Below, piece after piece: positions 1 to 7,359 of a stretch of 64,000 nucleotides of DNA; position 1 is the first letter of the stretch; each line of letters begins with the position of its first letter. Made by a program: the position numbers and the translations under genes. Source of the DNA: Spartinivicinus poritis (GTDB lineage Bacteria > Pseudomonadota > Gammaproteobacteria > Pseudomonadales > Zooshikellaceae); NCBI RefSeq assembly GCF_028858535.1, contig NZ_JAPMOU010000015.1, positions 1 to 64,000 on the forward strand. Reading direction: 5' to 3'. The notes under the pieces were generated by a model, which was not told where the DNA came from, did no database searches, and saw only the letters and a program-made list of their open reading frames with translations.

Positions 1-1
1 G

Positions 2-88
2 CCTCCAGGTAATACAGTCATTTGGCGTGGTCTTAATAGACTATATGAACTGAAGGCAGGCTTTGAGCTAGCCCAAAATTGTGGGTAA
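2..88 (+). CDS. 3' end of an IS4-type transposase (partial)
   Basis: The first 28 codons of the window are open on the plus strand and end in TAA. The peptide contains IWRGLNRLYELKAGFELA, which matches the C-terminal tail that many IS4-family DDE transposases carry (a WRGL.RL...G pattern). The rest of the gene lies outside the window. The stop falls a few bases before the point where the neighbouring lectin gene loses its homology, as expected if an insertion-sequence end landed there. Seen: open frame and tail motif. Inferred: family assignment. A 28-residue match is short, so another DDE family remains possible. Confidence 0.5.
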   Translation, partial: PPGNTVIWRGLNRLYELKAGFELAQNCG

Positions 89-341
89 TTAAATGACACA
101 TATGTGGGGCATGCCTTGGTCGTATTCTGCCATAGTGATCCATTTTCCATTGCTGATTTGTTCTACCATGGCAATCCCAGGCAACAACTGGAGTTAGGTT
201 AGCAGACTTTCCACCATTGACATCTAAGCACTTTCCTGTTGAGGAAACTATTTGTCTATAATCATCACTGGCAAAGGTGGTTATAGAAATAACTGTAAAA
301 AACAAACATAAATGTTGTAATGTTTTCATGTAGTTTCTCAT
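33..341 (-). pseudogene. Secreted ricin-B-type lectin, cut by an insertion sequence
   Basis: The N-terminus is a signal peptide (cut near TTFA-S), followed by one ricin B-chain lectin repeat with CLDVNGG, the W-D-C segment and the QQW signature (NQQWKMD). The homology continues to about HAPHMC (codon for Cys at 96-98). After that the reading frame runs into the transposase-bearing DNA and the last residues (HLITHNFGLAQS and on) do not look like lectin. A ricin-B domain needs three such repeats, so only about one third is left. Start could be the first ATG (341) or the fifth codon. Expected role when intact: secreted carbohydrate binding. It is almost certainly non-functional as it stands. Confidence 0.7.
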
Positions 342-852
342 TTAAGTTATAAGTTGATGTGTGTATATTTTTATGTGTTACATAATAAATAAAATAAATG
401 TATTTTTTAACTTCTCAGGTAATTTGATGTGGTTTTTTAACCTCATGAAATATTTTCATAAGTGGCTCTCTTTTCTTTACAGATAGTTAAAGGTATTCAA
501 ATTGATGATTAAAGGTAGGTTTGCTACTGTAATCTTTGAACTGGCTAATTTGGTTTTGATCAAAGAGGTACTACATGGAATTCATCATTGGGTGACCCAG
601 TTAGTACTTTATATATAATTTAGTACTACTATTGTAAGCTTTACGTCAGTAATCTAACCATTAATAACCATTTGTATAATAGGGTATATCTTTGTCAGTA
701 ACTACTATATATGTTATGGAGCATCGTCACTTGATGTCCTCCAGCTAACGCTTTCATCATCAATTAATGATGCTATCGCTAGCTTCACCATTGTAGGTTA
801 GCCCTAAAAACCACCCGCATTAGGTATACGATGAAGTAGTTAGTTAATATGT
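342..852. other. Intergenic region without a recognisable gene
   Basis: No convincing coding frame was seen. The stretch is AT-rich and contains a short inverted pair TAGTACT...AGTACTA around 599-627 and small dyads near 755-780. The right part leads into the operator-like boxes at 853-903. It probably carries the promoter of the lectin gene on one side and of the propeptide gene on the other. Confidence 0.4.
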
Positions 853-903
853 TTGACAATGTTAATTAAAAATATTGACATTGTCAATCAAATATTGGTT
901 AAT
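853..903. promoter_or_regulatory. Two TTGAC-N3-GTCAA-type boxes upstream of the FTP-domain gene
   Basis: Box one at 853-865 reads TTGAC AAT GTTAA; box two at 875-887 reads TTGAC ATT GTCAA, a perfect 5-3-5 dyad. Together TTGACAATGT and ACATTGTCAA also form a longer inverted repeat. Directly after box two comes AAATATTGGTTAAT (890-903), which recurs at 2266-2279 after another such box. The 3-base spacer sets these apart from FNR sites (4-base spacer). The same core lies over the start of the MarR gene, so MarR binding is the simplest reading, but that is inference. Confidence 0.5.
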
Positions 904-1115
904 ACTCATTCAAGAATTAATCTTTTGCCTGGCATAGAAGTGATTAATAGCTACCAATATAGGCAGTTCTTCAGAACATTGATGTTTGATACAAATACTG
1001 TATAGACAAACTGTTGACGAGTTAGGTCAGTAATTCTATTGCCACACTTTATATGTATGTGCTTAGGCTTATTTTAACTTCTAAGTTAGTTTAATATTGT
1101 AGATAGGTATAGTTA

Positions 1116-1763
1116 GTGAAAAAAAATTTATTGTTAAGCTTATATAGAAAATTTGGTGCACCATTATTTTTTGCTACATCAGGAGTAGGGTTCAGCCTTC
1201 CTTATGAGGTTGCTGCTGGAGAAATTAATAGTAAAGCTAAAACAGAGTTATTTTTTTCTGGCGACATTAACGTTAAAAAAAATCAAAAAGTAGTTAGTGC
1301 TATGAAACCTGTACTGGATTGGCTAACATTAGAATTATCGAATCAGTTAGGTTATTCACGTTTGGTTTTATTGAAAACAAAGTCAAAATTTGGCATAACT
1401 CAATACACGTTTATTCAAGTAATTAATGATCTTCCCATTGTTAATACCCATGTATCAATTTCAGTAGATGATAGTACTGGAGAAATTATCAAGGCAAATA
1501 AAAAAATGGTGAACTCCTGGCAATTTGATTCCATAGTCGTTAATCCACTGATTGATAAAATGGAAGCTTTAAAGAGAACCTTTGGTATATACTCTCATGG
1601 CAGGGGATTTGCTGTACCTCCGCAAATACGGCTGGTATATATACCACAGCATAAACAGAAAAAACTAATACCGGCTTATGAAATTAAAATGGTTTTTAGA
1701 AACCCTTATCAAAGTCAACAGGTATACGTTGATATTGAGAGAGGAGAACTTATAAAAAATTAA
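1116..1763 (+). CDS. Secreted stand-alone FTP/PepSY propeptide-like protein
   Basis: A 215-aa protein starting at GTG. It has an N-terminal hydrophobic export segment (about residues 13-34). The middle resembles the fungalysin/thermolysin propeptide (FTP) fold: TQYTFIQVINDLPIVN, then HVSISVDDSTGEIIKANKKM. It is followed by a PepSY-like part with PAYEIKM and a DIERGELI end. In M4 metallopeptidases this region precedes a catalytic domain with HExxH, but here the frame stops and no peptidase follows. An orphan propeptide may act as a secreted inhibitor or folding helper for a protease encoded elsewhere; truncation of a former protease gene is the alternative. Operator-like dyads lie 230-260 bp upstream. 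Confidence 0.6.
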   Translation: MKKNLLLSLYRKFGAPLFFATSGVGFSLPYEVAAGEINSKAKTELFFSGDINVKKNQKVVSAMKPVLDWLTLELSNQLGYSRLVLLKTKSKFGITQYTFIQVINDLPIVNTHVSISVDDSTGEIIKANKKMVNSWQFDSIVVNPLIDKMEALKRTFGIYSHGRGFAVPPQIRLVYIPQHKQKKLIPAYEIKMVFRNPYQSQQVYVDIERGELIKN

Positions 1764-1853
1764 AGCACATGATATCATGAAAAATCAACAAGGTTTTAGT
1801 GCCAGGTCATTAAGTCTACATTATCATAGATATAACTCAAATTAGCTAATTTT

Positions 1854-2204
1854 TTAGTTTCTCTGGCACTTATAAACTTTACCTATTGCTGTAGTATTTG
1901 TGGTACCTAGTGATTGATGGGCATTAGTATTTCTTAGTTCCTGCACATAAACTATATTTCCACCAAGTTTAAATGCCTCATTTTTTAACTCATTTCTGGC
2001 ACCTACCATTAAATTTTCATTTGAAGTAAAGTCACCTGTAAACCAGTTGCCTTGTGAGCCAACTACTTCTCCTAAGTAACTGCATTTTGAGAAGTTTGGC
2101 GCTATATTAACTAACTCAATATTGCTTGCTTGTGGTAATACCTTATTTGCTGAGCATCCTGTTAGCGCTAGTAAACTAGTAAAAACCAGAGATTTACGTT
2201 TCAT
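1854..2204 (-). CDS. DUF4156-type outer-membrane lipoprotein
   Basis: A 116-aa protein with a lipoprotein signal ending in the lipobox LTGC (Cys17), so it should be acylated and exported. The mature part has the DUF4156 pattern: C-x-Y-L-G-E-V, GSQGNWFTGDFTSNENL, GARNELKNEA and a GGN-V segment, ending in a second conserved Cys (YKCQ). Function of the family is not established; members resemble small envelope-stress lipoproteins. It is divergent from the cyclodeaminase-like gene, and a TTGAT-N3-GTCAA box sits 47 bp upstream of its start, so both genes could share one regulator. Confidence 0.75.
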   Translation of the reverse strand: MKRKSLVFTSLLALTGCSANKVLPQASNIELVNIAPNFSKCSYLGEVVGSQGNWFTGDFTSNENLMVGARNELKNEAFKLGGNIVYVQELRNTNAHQSLGTTNTTAIGKVYKCQRN

Positions 2205-2250
2205 AATTAAGACTCCTTATATAAAAGCGAAGTTATGTTATAAATTATTA

Positions 2251-2279
2251 TTGATTTTGTCAATTAAATATTGGTTAAT
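2251..2279. promoter_or_regulatory. Operator-like box between the lipoprotein and cyclodeaminase-like genes
   Basis: TTGAT TTT GTCAA (2251-2263) is followed by TAAATATTGGTTAATG. The tail AAATATTGGTTAAT is identical to the sequence after the perfect dyad at 875-887. Sharing a dyad plus a 14-base flank at two promoters points to a common regulatory element or a duplicated promoter. Which protein binds is not visible; the MarR protein encoded nearby is a candidate. Confidence 0.45.
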
Positions 2280-2325
2280 GAGTGCCCTAAAATAACAGTA
2301 CATACCTAATGGAAAGGGTGTAACT

Positions 2326-2373
2326 ATGAGAATTGATAAGTTGAATATTGAGAATGACAATGGATATTTTGAC
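2326..2373 (+). CDS. Possible 15-codon leader peptide
   Basis: ATG at 2326 follows a good Shine-Dalgarno (GGAAAGGG, 2311-2318) and opens a 15-residue frame (MRIDKLNIENDNGYF) that ends at TGA 2371-2373, inside the start region of the cyclodeaminase-like gene in another frame. The strong ribosome site belongs to this frame rather than to the enzyme, which has only a weak one. Translational coupling of the enzyme to this mini-frame is a plausible reading. A small frameshift at the start of the enzyme gene is the alternative. Confidence 0.25.
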
Positions 2374-3292
2374 GCTTTCTGATATTAAGAAGAACATCTC
2401 ATTTGATGATATTGTAAATTGTGTTGAAAACAGTCTAATTGAGCAATCAAATCAGTCGATAGATCAACTGGATAAAGTTGACATGATTGATAATCGGTAT
2501 ATCAAATATGGCCATACAAAAAATAAATCTTATTTTATTATGGAGATAGATTCAGGAAATTTATTCTCTCAACGAAAATTAAAACAGGATAAAACGAGCT
2601 TCATATTTGTTATTTCTACTTGTACTGGAAAACCAGTTGCAATAATTCAAGATAATGGTTGGATTTCTCACATTAGAGCAGCGATAGTAAGCATGTTAGC
2701 ACATAAGCATCTTTTACCATCAAAATTAGAGCAGATAGGTATCATGGGTAGTGGTACCCAAGCTAGACAGCAATTACTTTGTTTACCTTATATTACAAGT
2801 TGCAAACAGATTAGCATTTGGAGTCGTTCACTAGAAAGCGGGGAAAAATTTATACAAGAAATGTCATCAGCAGGGTTTAAGGTCAGTTTAGCGAGTAATC
2901 CTGAAGAAGTTGTTAAAAATAGTCAGCTAATTGTTACAACAACGCCTAGTCAACAACCTATTATCCATAATGAATGGGTGCAGCCTGGTACTCATATTAC
3001 TGCTGTTGGTGCAAGTGGGGCAGGTAAGCAAGAGTTGGATGTAGAGCTATTATTTTCAGCTAACCAGCTCGTGATAGATAACAAAGATAATATTTTTAAG
3101 TGTGGCGAGATTAGTCAAGCTTATAAGTCAGGCTTTATTGATAACCACCCTATTGAGCTGGGTGAGTTAATGGAAAAACCAACTACTTTTCAGCGTGGTG
3201 TTGATGATATTACAGTCTTTGATTTAACAGGAGAAGCAAGCAGTGAATTTGAAATAGCAGCAATGATATATAATTCTTATATAAATAACTGA
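2360..3292 (+). CDS. Ornithine cyclodeaminase/mu-crystallin family protein
   Basis: The 310-aa protein has the family's layout: an N-terminal dimer and substrate part, then a Rossmann NAD(P)-binding core with GIMGSGTQARQQL (dinucleotide loop), WSRSLESGEKF, TTTPSQQPI and VGASGAGKQELD, and a C-terminal FDLTGEASSEFEIA. Characterised relatives deaminate and cyclise ornithine or lysine, reduce alanine- or imino-acid-type substrates, or make diaminopropionate. The substrate cannot be told here. ATG 2360 (MDILTLSDIKK) is chosen because it fits the family's N-terminus; TTG 2348 and ATG 2354 are in frame. The gene stands alone between the DUF4156 lipoprotein and a convergent FG-GAP gene, so it gives no pathway context. 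Confidence 0.75.
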   Translation: MDILTLSDIKKNISFDDIVNCVENSLIEQSNQSIDQLDKVDMIDNRYIKYGHTKNKSYFIMEIDSGNLFSQRKLKQDKTSFIFVISTCTGKPVAIIQDNGWISHIRAAIVSMLAHKHLLPSKLEQIGIMGSGTQARQQLLCLPYITSCKQISIWSRSLESGEKFIQEMSSAGFKVSLASNPEEVVKNSQLIVTTTPSQQPIIHNEWVQPGTHITAVGASGAGKQELDVELLFSANQLVIDNKDNIFKCGEISQAYKSGFIDNHPIELGELMEKPTTFQRGVDDITVFDLTGEASSEFEIAAMIYNSYINN

Positions 3293-3372
3293 GGTGGATG
3301 GGACTGTATTATATGAAACTGCTTTATTTAGTTATTGCACGATCCCTGTGCTTATCATTGTATCAATACCTA

Positions 3373-4482
3373 TTATTTGTTTCTTTTTGATTTTGAGATG
3401 TAAGGATTTAATTGTAAGTTATACTCTGCAAAATCCCTAATTGGAGCATGATATAATTTTGTCTTGCCAAACCCTTTTGCTGAGTTTAGTGCAACCATTA
3501 ATATATTTTCACCCTTTTTATTTTTTGCCAAACCTAAAAGATCAACTTTTCCATCATTATTTACGTCGGCAACTGATTGCTGTCTGTATCCGTAAAATTT
3601 TGTTGCTACTTGCTTGTATTGGTTAAAACCATTTCCACTCATATTTTCTGCAACTTTAACAACGCCACCTTGATGAAAGGTGAGGAGGTCTGCATAGCCA
3701 TCCTGGTTAATGTCTGCAATTTTTACACTGTACGGCTCTTGACTTAAAGGTGCATTATGTAATAGCCATGACGTTGTTGTTTGGAAGCCATTCGCTTGAG
3801 TATTTATAGCTACATCAACCATTTTGTTATTCAATCCCACTAGGTCTGGATATCCATCATAATTTACATCGGCTACTTCAATATGTTTGTATCTTGAAGT
3901 ATTAAACTTCCCTGATACTTTCTTCCATTTAGTACTAAAAGAACCATTATTTCCTTTAATTAAATAAATGCTGCCTTTATATAAGAATATAATGTCGTCA
4001 CTGCCGTCATTGTTAATATCAGCTATTTTTAAGTAGTCTGTATTGGTTTTCAAGTTACCTTTAAATTTTGTCAATATAGGTGTATTGCCAATAAAATTGG
4101 CACCATGGTTTAAAATGGTGGTAATACCTTTATTTCCTATACCTACAATGTCTGTTAAGCCATCGTTATTTATATCTTTTAAAATGGTAAAAGATAGAGC
4201 ATCTATACTGCCTGCATAACCAAAGCCTAAGTTACCAACCCCATTGGTAGCAAATGAGCCTTCCCAATGATTAATTTCTAGCTGTTCTATTGATCCATCA
4301 CCATCCAAGTCGCGATAATAATAGCTATGTTCACTTTTTGGTGCAGTGAAAGTTCCCACTTCAGTAAACAATTTTTTTGCATCAAAATTGGTATGGCTTT
4401 CAGATGCATGTGAAATAGCACTAACAGTACAAATACTTGCTAGAATTGAAATTTGAATAGTTTGAGCGAGTTTATTTTTCAT
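3373..4482 (-). CDS. Secreted FG-GAP/VCBS repeat protein
   Basis: A 369-aa exported protein with a signal peptide cut near AISHA-SESH. It carries six calcium-type D-x-D/N-x-DG loops: DLDGDGS, DINNDGLTD, DINNDGSDD, DVNYDGYPD, DINQDGYAD and DVNNDGKVD. They are spaced about 45-50 residues apart, as in a seven-bladed FG-GAP propeller. No catalytic domain or anchor is visible, so a secreted binding or surface protein is the fair description. It lies in the same direction as the upstream porin-like gene but is separated from it by a terminator-like hairpin, so it has its own promoter. Function is unknown. Confidence 0.7.
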   Translation of the reverse strand: MKNKLAQTIQISILASICTVSAISHASESHTNFDAKKLFTEVGTFTAPKSEHSYYYRDLDGDGSIEQLEINHWEGSFATNGVGNLGFGYAGSIDALSFTILKDINNDGLTDIVGIGNKGITTILNHGANFIGNTPILTKFKGNLKTNTDYLKIADINNDGSDDIIFLYKGSIYLIKGNNGSFSTKWKKVSGKFNTSRYKHIEVADVNYDGYPDLVGLNNKMVDVAINTQANGFQTTTSWLLHNAPLSQEPYSVKIADINQDGYADLLTFHQGGVVKVAENMSGNGFNQYKQVATKFYGYRQQSVADVNNDGKVDLLGLAKNKKGENILMVALNSAKGFGKTKLYHAPIRDFAEYNLQLNPYISKSKRNK

Positions 4483-4521
4483 AGATATCTCCTGATATAC
4501 TTAATTAGAGTCATCAGATAT

Positions 4522-4548
4522 TAATAAAAAGGGCCTCTAAAAGAGGCC
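4522..4548 (-). terminator. Rho-independent terminator after the porin-like gene
   Basis: Read on the minus strand, GGCCTCT, a three-base loop and AGAGGCC are followed by CTTTTTATT. The perfect 7-bp stem plus T-run is a standard intrinsic terminator. It lies about 55 bp past the stop of the outer-membrane barrel gene and upstream of the FG-GAP gene. Confidence 0.8.
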
Positions 4549-4601
4549 AAACCACGGGGGTAGTAGTTAGTTAAGCAGTGAGTATGAAGTAGTTATAGGT
4601 G

Positions 4602-5369
4602 TTAAAAATTGTATTGAGCAGATAATGTATAGGTGTCAATATCTGTTTCACCAAAAGCCAGGTCTTTATGGCCAACATCCTTGATACGCTCCCATTGCAG
4701 GCCAACGGTGACGTTGTTGGTAATGTTGTAATTGGCGCCTAAGCCCAAAGTTAAGCTGTTTCCACTTTTGCTTTCACTATTGCTTTCTGATGGACCTGCT
4801 AATGAAGCAAGGAAATCACCAGTATTTAAGCTTCCTGAGTAGTTGAGGTTGTGCTTTTCTTTAATTTTCCATCTCATAATACCTGCACTTGCTTTAAGGT
4901 CAATATTATTAGTGACAGGGTAAAAACCAATTGTTTTAATTCCTATTCCTTTAATTTTACTTGTAACTTTTCCATTAAGTTCACCACTAAGAGAAATATC
5001 ACTTTCTTTGATGCTACCGCTACCATTCAACTTATAATCGGCGTTAGAAAATTGATTATAGTCTAATTCAACACCTAAATACTTATTTACTCGATATCCT
5101 AAAAATATTTTTCCTATATTGCTAGTATTTGAACCTTTTATATCATAATGTGCGTTACCACCGTTGCTTTTAATGTAATCTTTTACTTGAGATAATTCTT
5201 CTTGAGAGTCTTTCTCGATATCCCCATAAGCATCATAACTAGACTTACCAGCTCCAATCCCCAAATAAAAACCGCTTTTCTCATCAGCAAAGGGATTAAT
5301 ACTGTCTTGTGCAAAAGTTGATGTTGCTACTGTACTGGCAATAATGGCAGTTAAAACCGTTTTTTTCAT
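4602..5369 (-). CDS. Outer-membrane beta-barrel protein
   Basis: A 255-aa protein with a clear signal peptide (cut at STFA-QDS). The mature protein alternates polar and hydrophobic residues as in amphipathic strands (FYLGIGAGKSSYD, GKIFLGYRVNKYLGVELDY, LTLGLGANYNITNNVTVGLQW) and ends in an aromatic residue (LSAQYNF), the BAM recognition signature. Size and pattern fit eight-stranded OmpA-like or OmpW-like barrels; no periplasmic OmpA domain is present. The start ATG has a good GAGG site. Upstream lie two dyads (5634-5660, 5796-5820) shared with the MarR gene's start region, so MarR control is plausible. Ligand or role is unknown. Confidence 0.7.
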   Translation of the reverse strand: MKKTVLTAIIASTVATSTFAQDSINPFADEKSGFYLGIGAGKSSYDAYGDIEKDSQEELSQVKDYIKSNGGNAHYDIKGSNTSNIGKIFLGYRVNKYLGVELDYNQFSNADYKLNGSGSIKESDISLSGELNGKVTSKIKGIGIKTIGFYPVTNNIDLKASAGIMRWKIKEKHNLNYSGSLNTGDFLASLAGPSESNSESKSGNSLTLGLGANYNITNNVTVGLQWERIKDVGHKDLAFGETDIDTYTLSAQYNF

Positions 5370-5633
5370 AGTTACCTCATGTTATTACAACTATTGACTA
5401 CTTTTTTATATAAAAAGATTTAATTGGGATTCCTCTTTTTTATTTTAAAATCTATCTATTTTCTAATGTGTATACATTAGTTATTTAATAGATGCTTCTT
5501 AGTAAAGGAATCCAGATTAAACCTTGATAGTAAAAGGCTTTATTATCTTTCGTTGGCTATATTTAAGTAAAACTCAGATTTTAAACATCTGTTTATCATT
5601 GATACTAAGTTAACGAATGTAGGTATTTACTCT

Positions 5634-5660
5634 CATATAGTTGACTGTGTCAACTATATG
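5634..5660. promoter_or_regulatory. Perfect 12-3-12 palindrome, probable MarR-type operator
   Basis: CATATAGTTGAC and GTCAACTATATG flank TGT: a perfect inverted repeat of 12-bp arms. The core TTGAC-N3-GTCAA plus the ACTATATG flank is also found over the start codon of the MarR gene (6517-6536). Long symmetric operators of this kind are usual for winged-helix MarR dimers. The binding protein is inferred. Confidence 0.6.
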
Positions 5661-5795
5661 TGTGGTAAGATACGGAGAATTACTTATTACTAGTCGTTTT
5701 TTATATAAAGTACTTGGATGCAGTGCCTCTAACTGAAATGCAATCTAAGTTATCTAGATTATAGTTTTGTTATGTATGTAGCGAACAGAAGTTTA

Positions 5796-5820
5796 AAGTA
5801 GTTGACAGTGTAAACTATGT
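5796..5820. promoter_or_regulatory. Diverged copy of the MarR-type operator
   Basis: GTTGACAGTGTAAACTATGT (5801-5820) matches the palindrome at 5634-5660 in both half-sites with one change in the core (GTAAA for GTCAA). Two copies about 160 bp apart suit cooperative binding or two separate promoters. Confidence 0.45.
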
Positions 5821-5888
5821 TGGGTATGCTAACAACAGTCCTCTTTGGATATTGTTGTGCAGATTCAGTATTTTTAGGGTATTTGACG

Positions 5889-5947
5889 CCTCTTGCTATA
5901 TTAGTTTAATTTTTTATCTTTTGACTGATATAGTAAGAGGGCTTTTT
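5889..5947 (+). terminator. Hairpin followed by T-run
   Basis: CCTCTTGCTATAT and ATATAGTAAGAGG pair with one mismatch around a loop of about 27 bases, and GCTTTTT follows. The loop is long for an intrinsic terminator. It could end a small RNA starting after the operator at 5796-5820; no gene precedes it on this strand. Confidence 0.35.
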
Positions 5948-6054
5948 GATAGGTAAATTTTGTATATTTTAGATATTCTTATGAATATAGGGGTTCTTAA
6001 CCTCGTAGATAAAGTTTATGAAGCCTATAAATATTTAATTTTAAAGGTAACTTA

Positions 6055-6519
6055 TTAGTTATAAGATATATCTCCTTGTTCATCTGATAAGAGTTTGGTA
6101 ACAATTTTTTTAAGTGAGTCATGCTCTCGACTGGAAAGTTTGTCTAAAAAATATTCATTAGTTTTGTGTGAGCAGTATGCTGCGATTTCTAAAGCTTGTT
6201 CACCTTTTTTAGTCAAATAAATTTGAGACGATCGTCCGTCTTCCGGAGAGGGTTTTCGTGAAATCAACTTTAGCTTATCCATTTTTGTTAGGGAGCGGGC
6301 TGTTGCTGTACGGTCTATACCCGTTTTATCTGCTATTTTTGAGGGAATGGTAATATTGTGTTTACCAATAGCCGATAAGATTACCCACATTTGTATAGTA
6401 ATCTCTGCACCTGATTCTTCTAGTAATAGCTCGAAGCGCCTTTGCATCACTTTTGAGAGGCGATGAATAAAATATCCCATACTGTCATCTGCTGAGTAGG
6501 ACTGCTTAGTAGTGGGCAT
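6055..6519 (-). CDS. MarR-family transcriptional regulator
   Basis: A 154-aa winged-helix protein. It has an N-terminal dimer helix (DDSMGYFIHRLSKVMQRRFEL), the HTH region TIPSKIADKTGIDRTATARSLTKMDKLKLI, and a wing with the MarR signature SPEDGRSSQIYLTKKGEQ, then a C-terminal dimer helix. MarR proteins repress nearby genes and release DNA on binding small phenolic or oxidant signals. A copy of the local dyad overlaps the start codon, which points to autoregulation. Likely targets are the outer-membrane barrel gene and possibly the lipoprotein, cyclodeaminase-like and FTP genes that carry the same core. The ligand cannot be guessed. Confidence 0.85.
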   Translation of the reverse strand: MPTTKQSYSADDSMGYFIHRLSKVMQRRFELLLEESGAEITIQMWVILSAIGKHNITIPSKIADKTGIDRTATARSLTKMDKLKLISRKPSPEDGRSSQIYLTKKGEQALEIAAYCSHKTNEYFLDKLSSREHDSLKKIVTKLLSDEQGDISYN

Positions 6520-6536
6520 ATAGTTACCTATGTCAA
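6517..6536 (-). promoter_or_regulatory. Operator-like site overlapping the marR start codon
   Basis: On the minus strand the sequence is TTGACATAGGTAACTATATG, the last three bases being the start codon. It matches the right part of the palindrome at 5634-5660 (TTGAC...GT.AACTATATG). Overlap with the start region fits negative autoregulation. Part of the match (GGTAACTAT before an ATG) is also seen at the barrel gene's ribosome site and may be only Shine-Dalgarno sequence. Confidence 0.4.
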
Positions 6537-6885
6537 TTAAGTCTTTGTCTAATTATATGTGATCATAAAGTCGGGATGCTAATAGCAATTGGCTTATTTT
6601 TTACTAATACCTAGAATCTTGCCTATATCAGCTGGAATATTGTATGACACGTTGTATTGTAAAGGTTTTGTAAAGGCTTGGTGGCCAGAGTTTGCCAGGT
6701 GGTGTTGAAGTCAGTATAGTGGTTGGCAAGCTTCATTTGTATATAAACCAATCTATATCCTAAGTTATGGCTTCTAGCTTTGGTGACAGCCACTCTCTGG
6801 CTATTGAGTACTTTGGTTATCATTCAACCGACTTCTCTAAAAGCACTTTGTATTGGATATAGAAAGACTTATATGGTTAATAGAT
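6537..6885. other. Intergenic region, nothing recognised
   Basis: This gap lies between the divergent marR and DUF2845 genes. Short frames exist on both strands but show no family pattern, no ribosome site and poor codon use. Promoters for both flanking genes should lie here. No symmetric element beyond the marR start site was found. Confidence 0.35.
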
Positions 6886-7284
6886 ATGATTACAAAAGCA
6901 AACACTGCTCTATTAAAGGCGTTTGCCGTTTTAATTTCGGTATTAATGTTTTCTATTTCGGTAAATACGTATGCTGATAGTATGCGTTGTAAAAATCGAC
7001 TGGTTTCAACCGGTGATTCAAAAGCAACAGTATTATTAAAGTGTGGCGAGCCTTGGTTGAAAGAAGACCACAGCTATACAGTGACTGAAAAAAGAAATAG
7101 TGACTTATATCGCTATAATCAACAGCATAATGGCGTCAATGCTCATGGAGCCAGTAGGGAAGTGACCAGGCTTATCAAAGTAGAGAAGTGGACTTATAAT
7201 GTTGGACGTAACAAGTTTCTAAGAATTATTACTTTCAAAGAAGGGGTTATTGACTCTATAGAAACAGGTGATCGAGCCAACTAA
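6886..7284 (+). CDS. DUF2845 periplasmic protein
   Basis: A 132-aa protein starting at ATG 6886 (an in-frame TTG lies 11 codons earlier). The signal peptide is cut near TYA-DSM. The mature part shows the DUF2845 pattern: C-x-x-R-LVSTGDSK, V..KCGEPW, then a two-stranded VEKWTYNVG...LRIITFKEGV-IDSI end. The two cysteines probably form a disulphide. The family is a common gammaproteobacterial periplasmic protein, related in fold to the SmpA/BamE-type lipoproteins, with no proven function. It is a single gene closed by a strong terminator at 7311-7345. Confidence 0.75.
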   Translation: MITKANTALLKAFAVLISVLMFSISVNTYADSMRCKNRLVSTGDSKATVLLKCGEPWLKEDHSYTVTEKRNSDLYRYNQQHNGVNAHGASREVTRLIKVEKWTYNVGRNKFLRIITFKEGVIDSIETGDRAN

Positions 7285-7310
7285 TTGAGTTTGTCATTTA
7301 ATTCAAAAAG

Positions 7311-7345
7311 GCTATACCTGCCGACAAGGTATAGCTTTTTCTTTT
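7311..7345 (+). terminator. Rho-independent terminator of the DUF2845 gene
   Basis: GCTATACCT and AGGTATAGC form a perfect 9-bp stem around a 7-base loop, followed by TTTTTCTTTT. It lies 27 bp after the stop. The A-rich left side could make it work from the minus strand too, ending the nar operon transcript. Confidence 0.85.
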
Positions 7346-7359
7346 CCGCTGTAACTTTC

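Larger units (their letters stand above)
5370..6054. other. 685-bp regulatory gap between the barrel gene and marR
   Basis: No protein-coding frame stands out. The gap holds a 27-bp perfect palindrome (5634-5660), a diverged copy (5796-5820), and a plus-strand hairpin followed by TTTTT (5889-5947). The hairpin could end a short transcript starting after the second dyad. Length and structure suggest regulatory use rather than decayed coding DNA. Confidence 0.4.

Noticed and set aside
853-887. TTGAC...GTCAA dyads read as FNR boxes
   Set aside because: The spacer is three bases, not four, and the same core occurs in a 27-bp palindrome next to a MarR gene; kept as a separate operator type.
6623-6977. 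Short frames on both strands before the DUF2845 gene
   Set aside because: No ribosome site, poor codon pattern, and they overlap the DUF2845 start in other frames.
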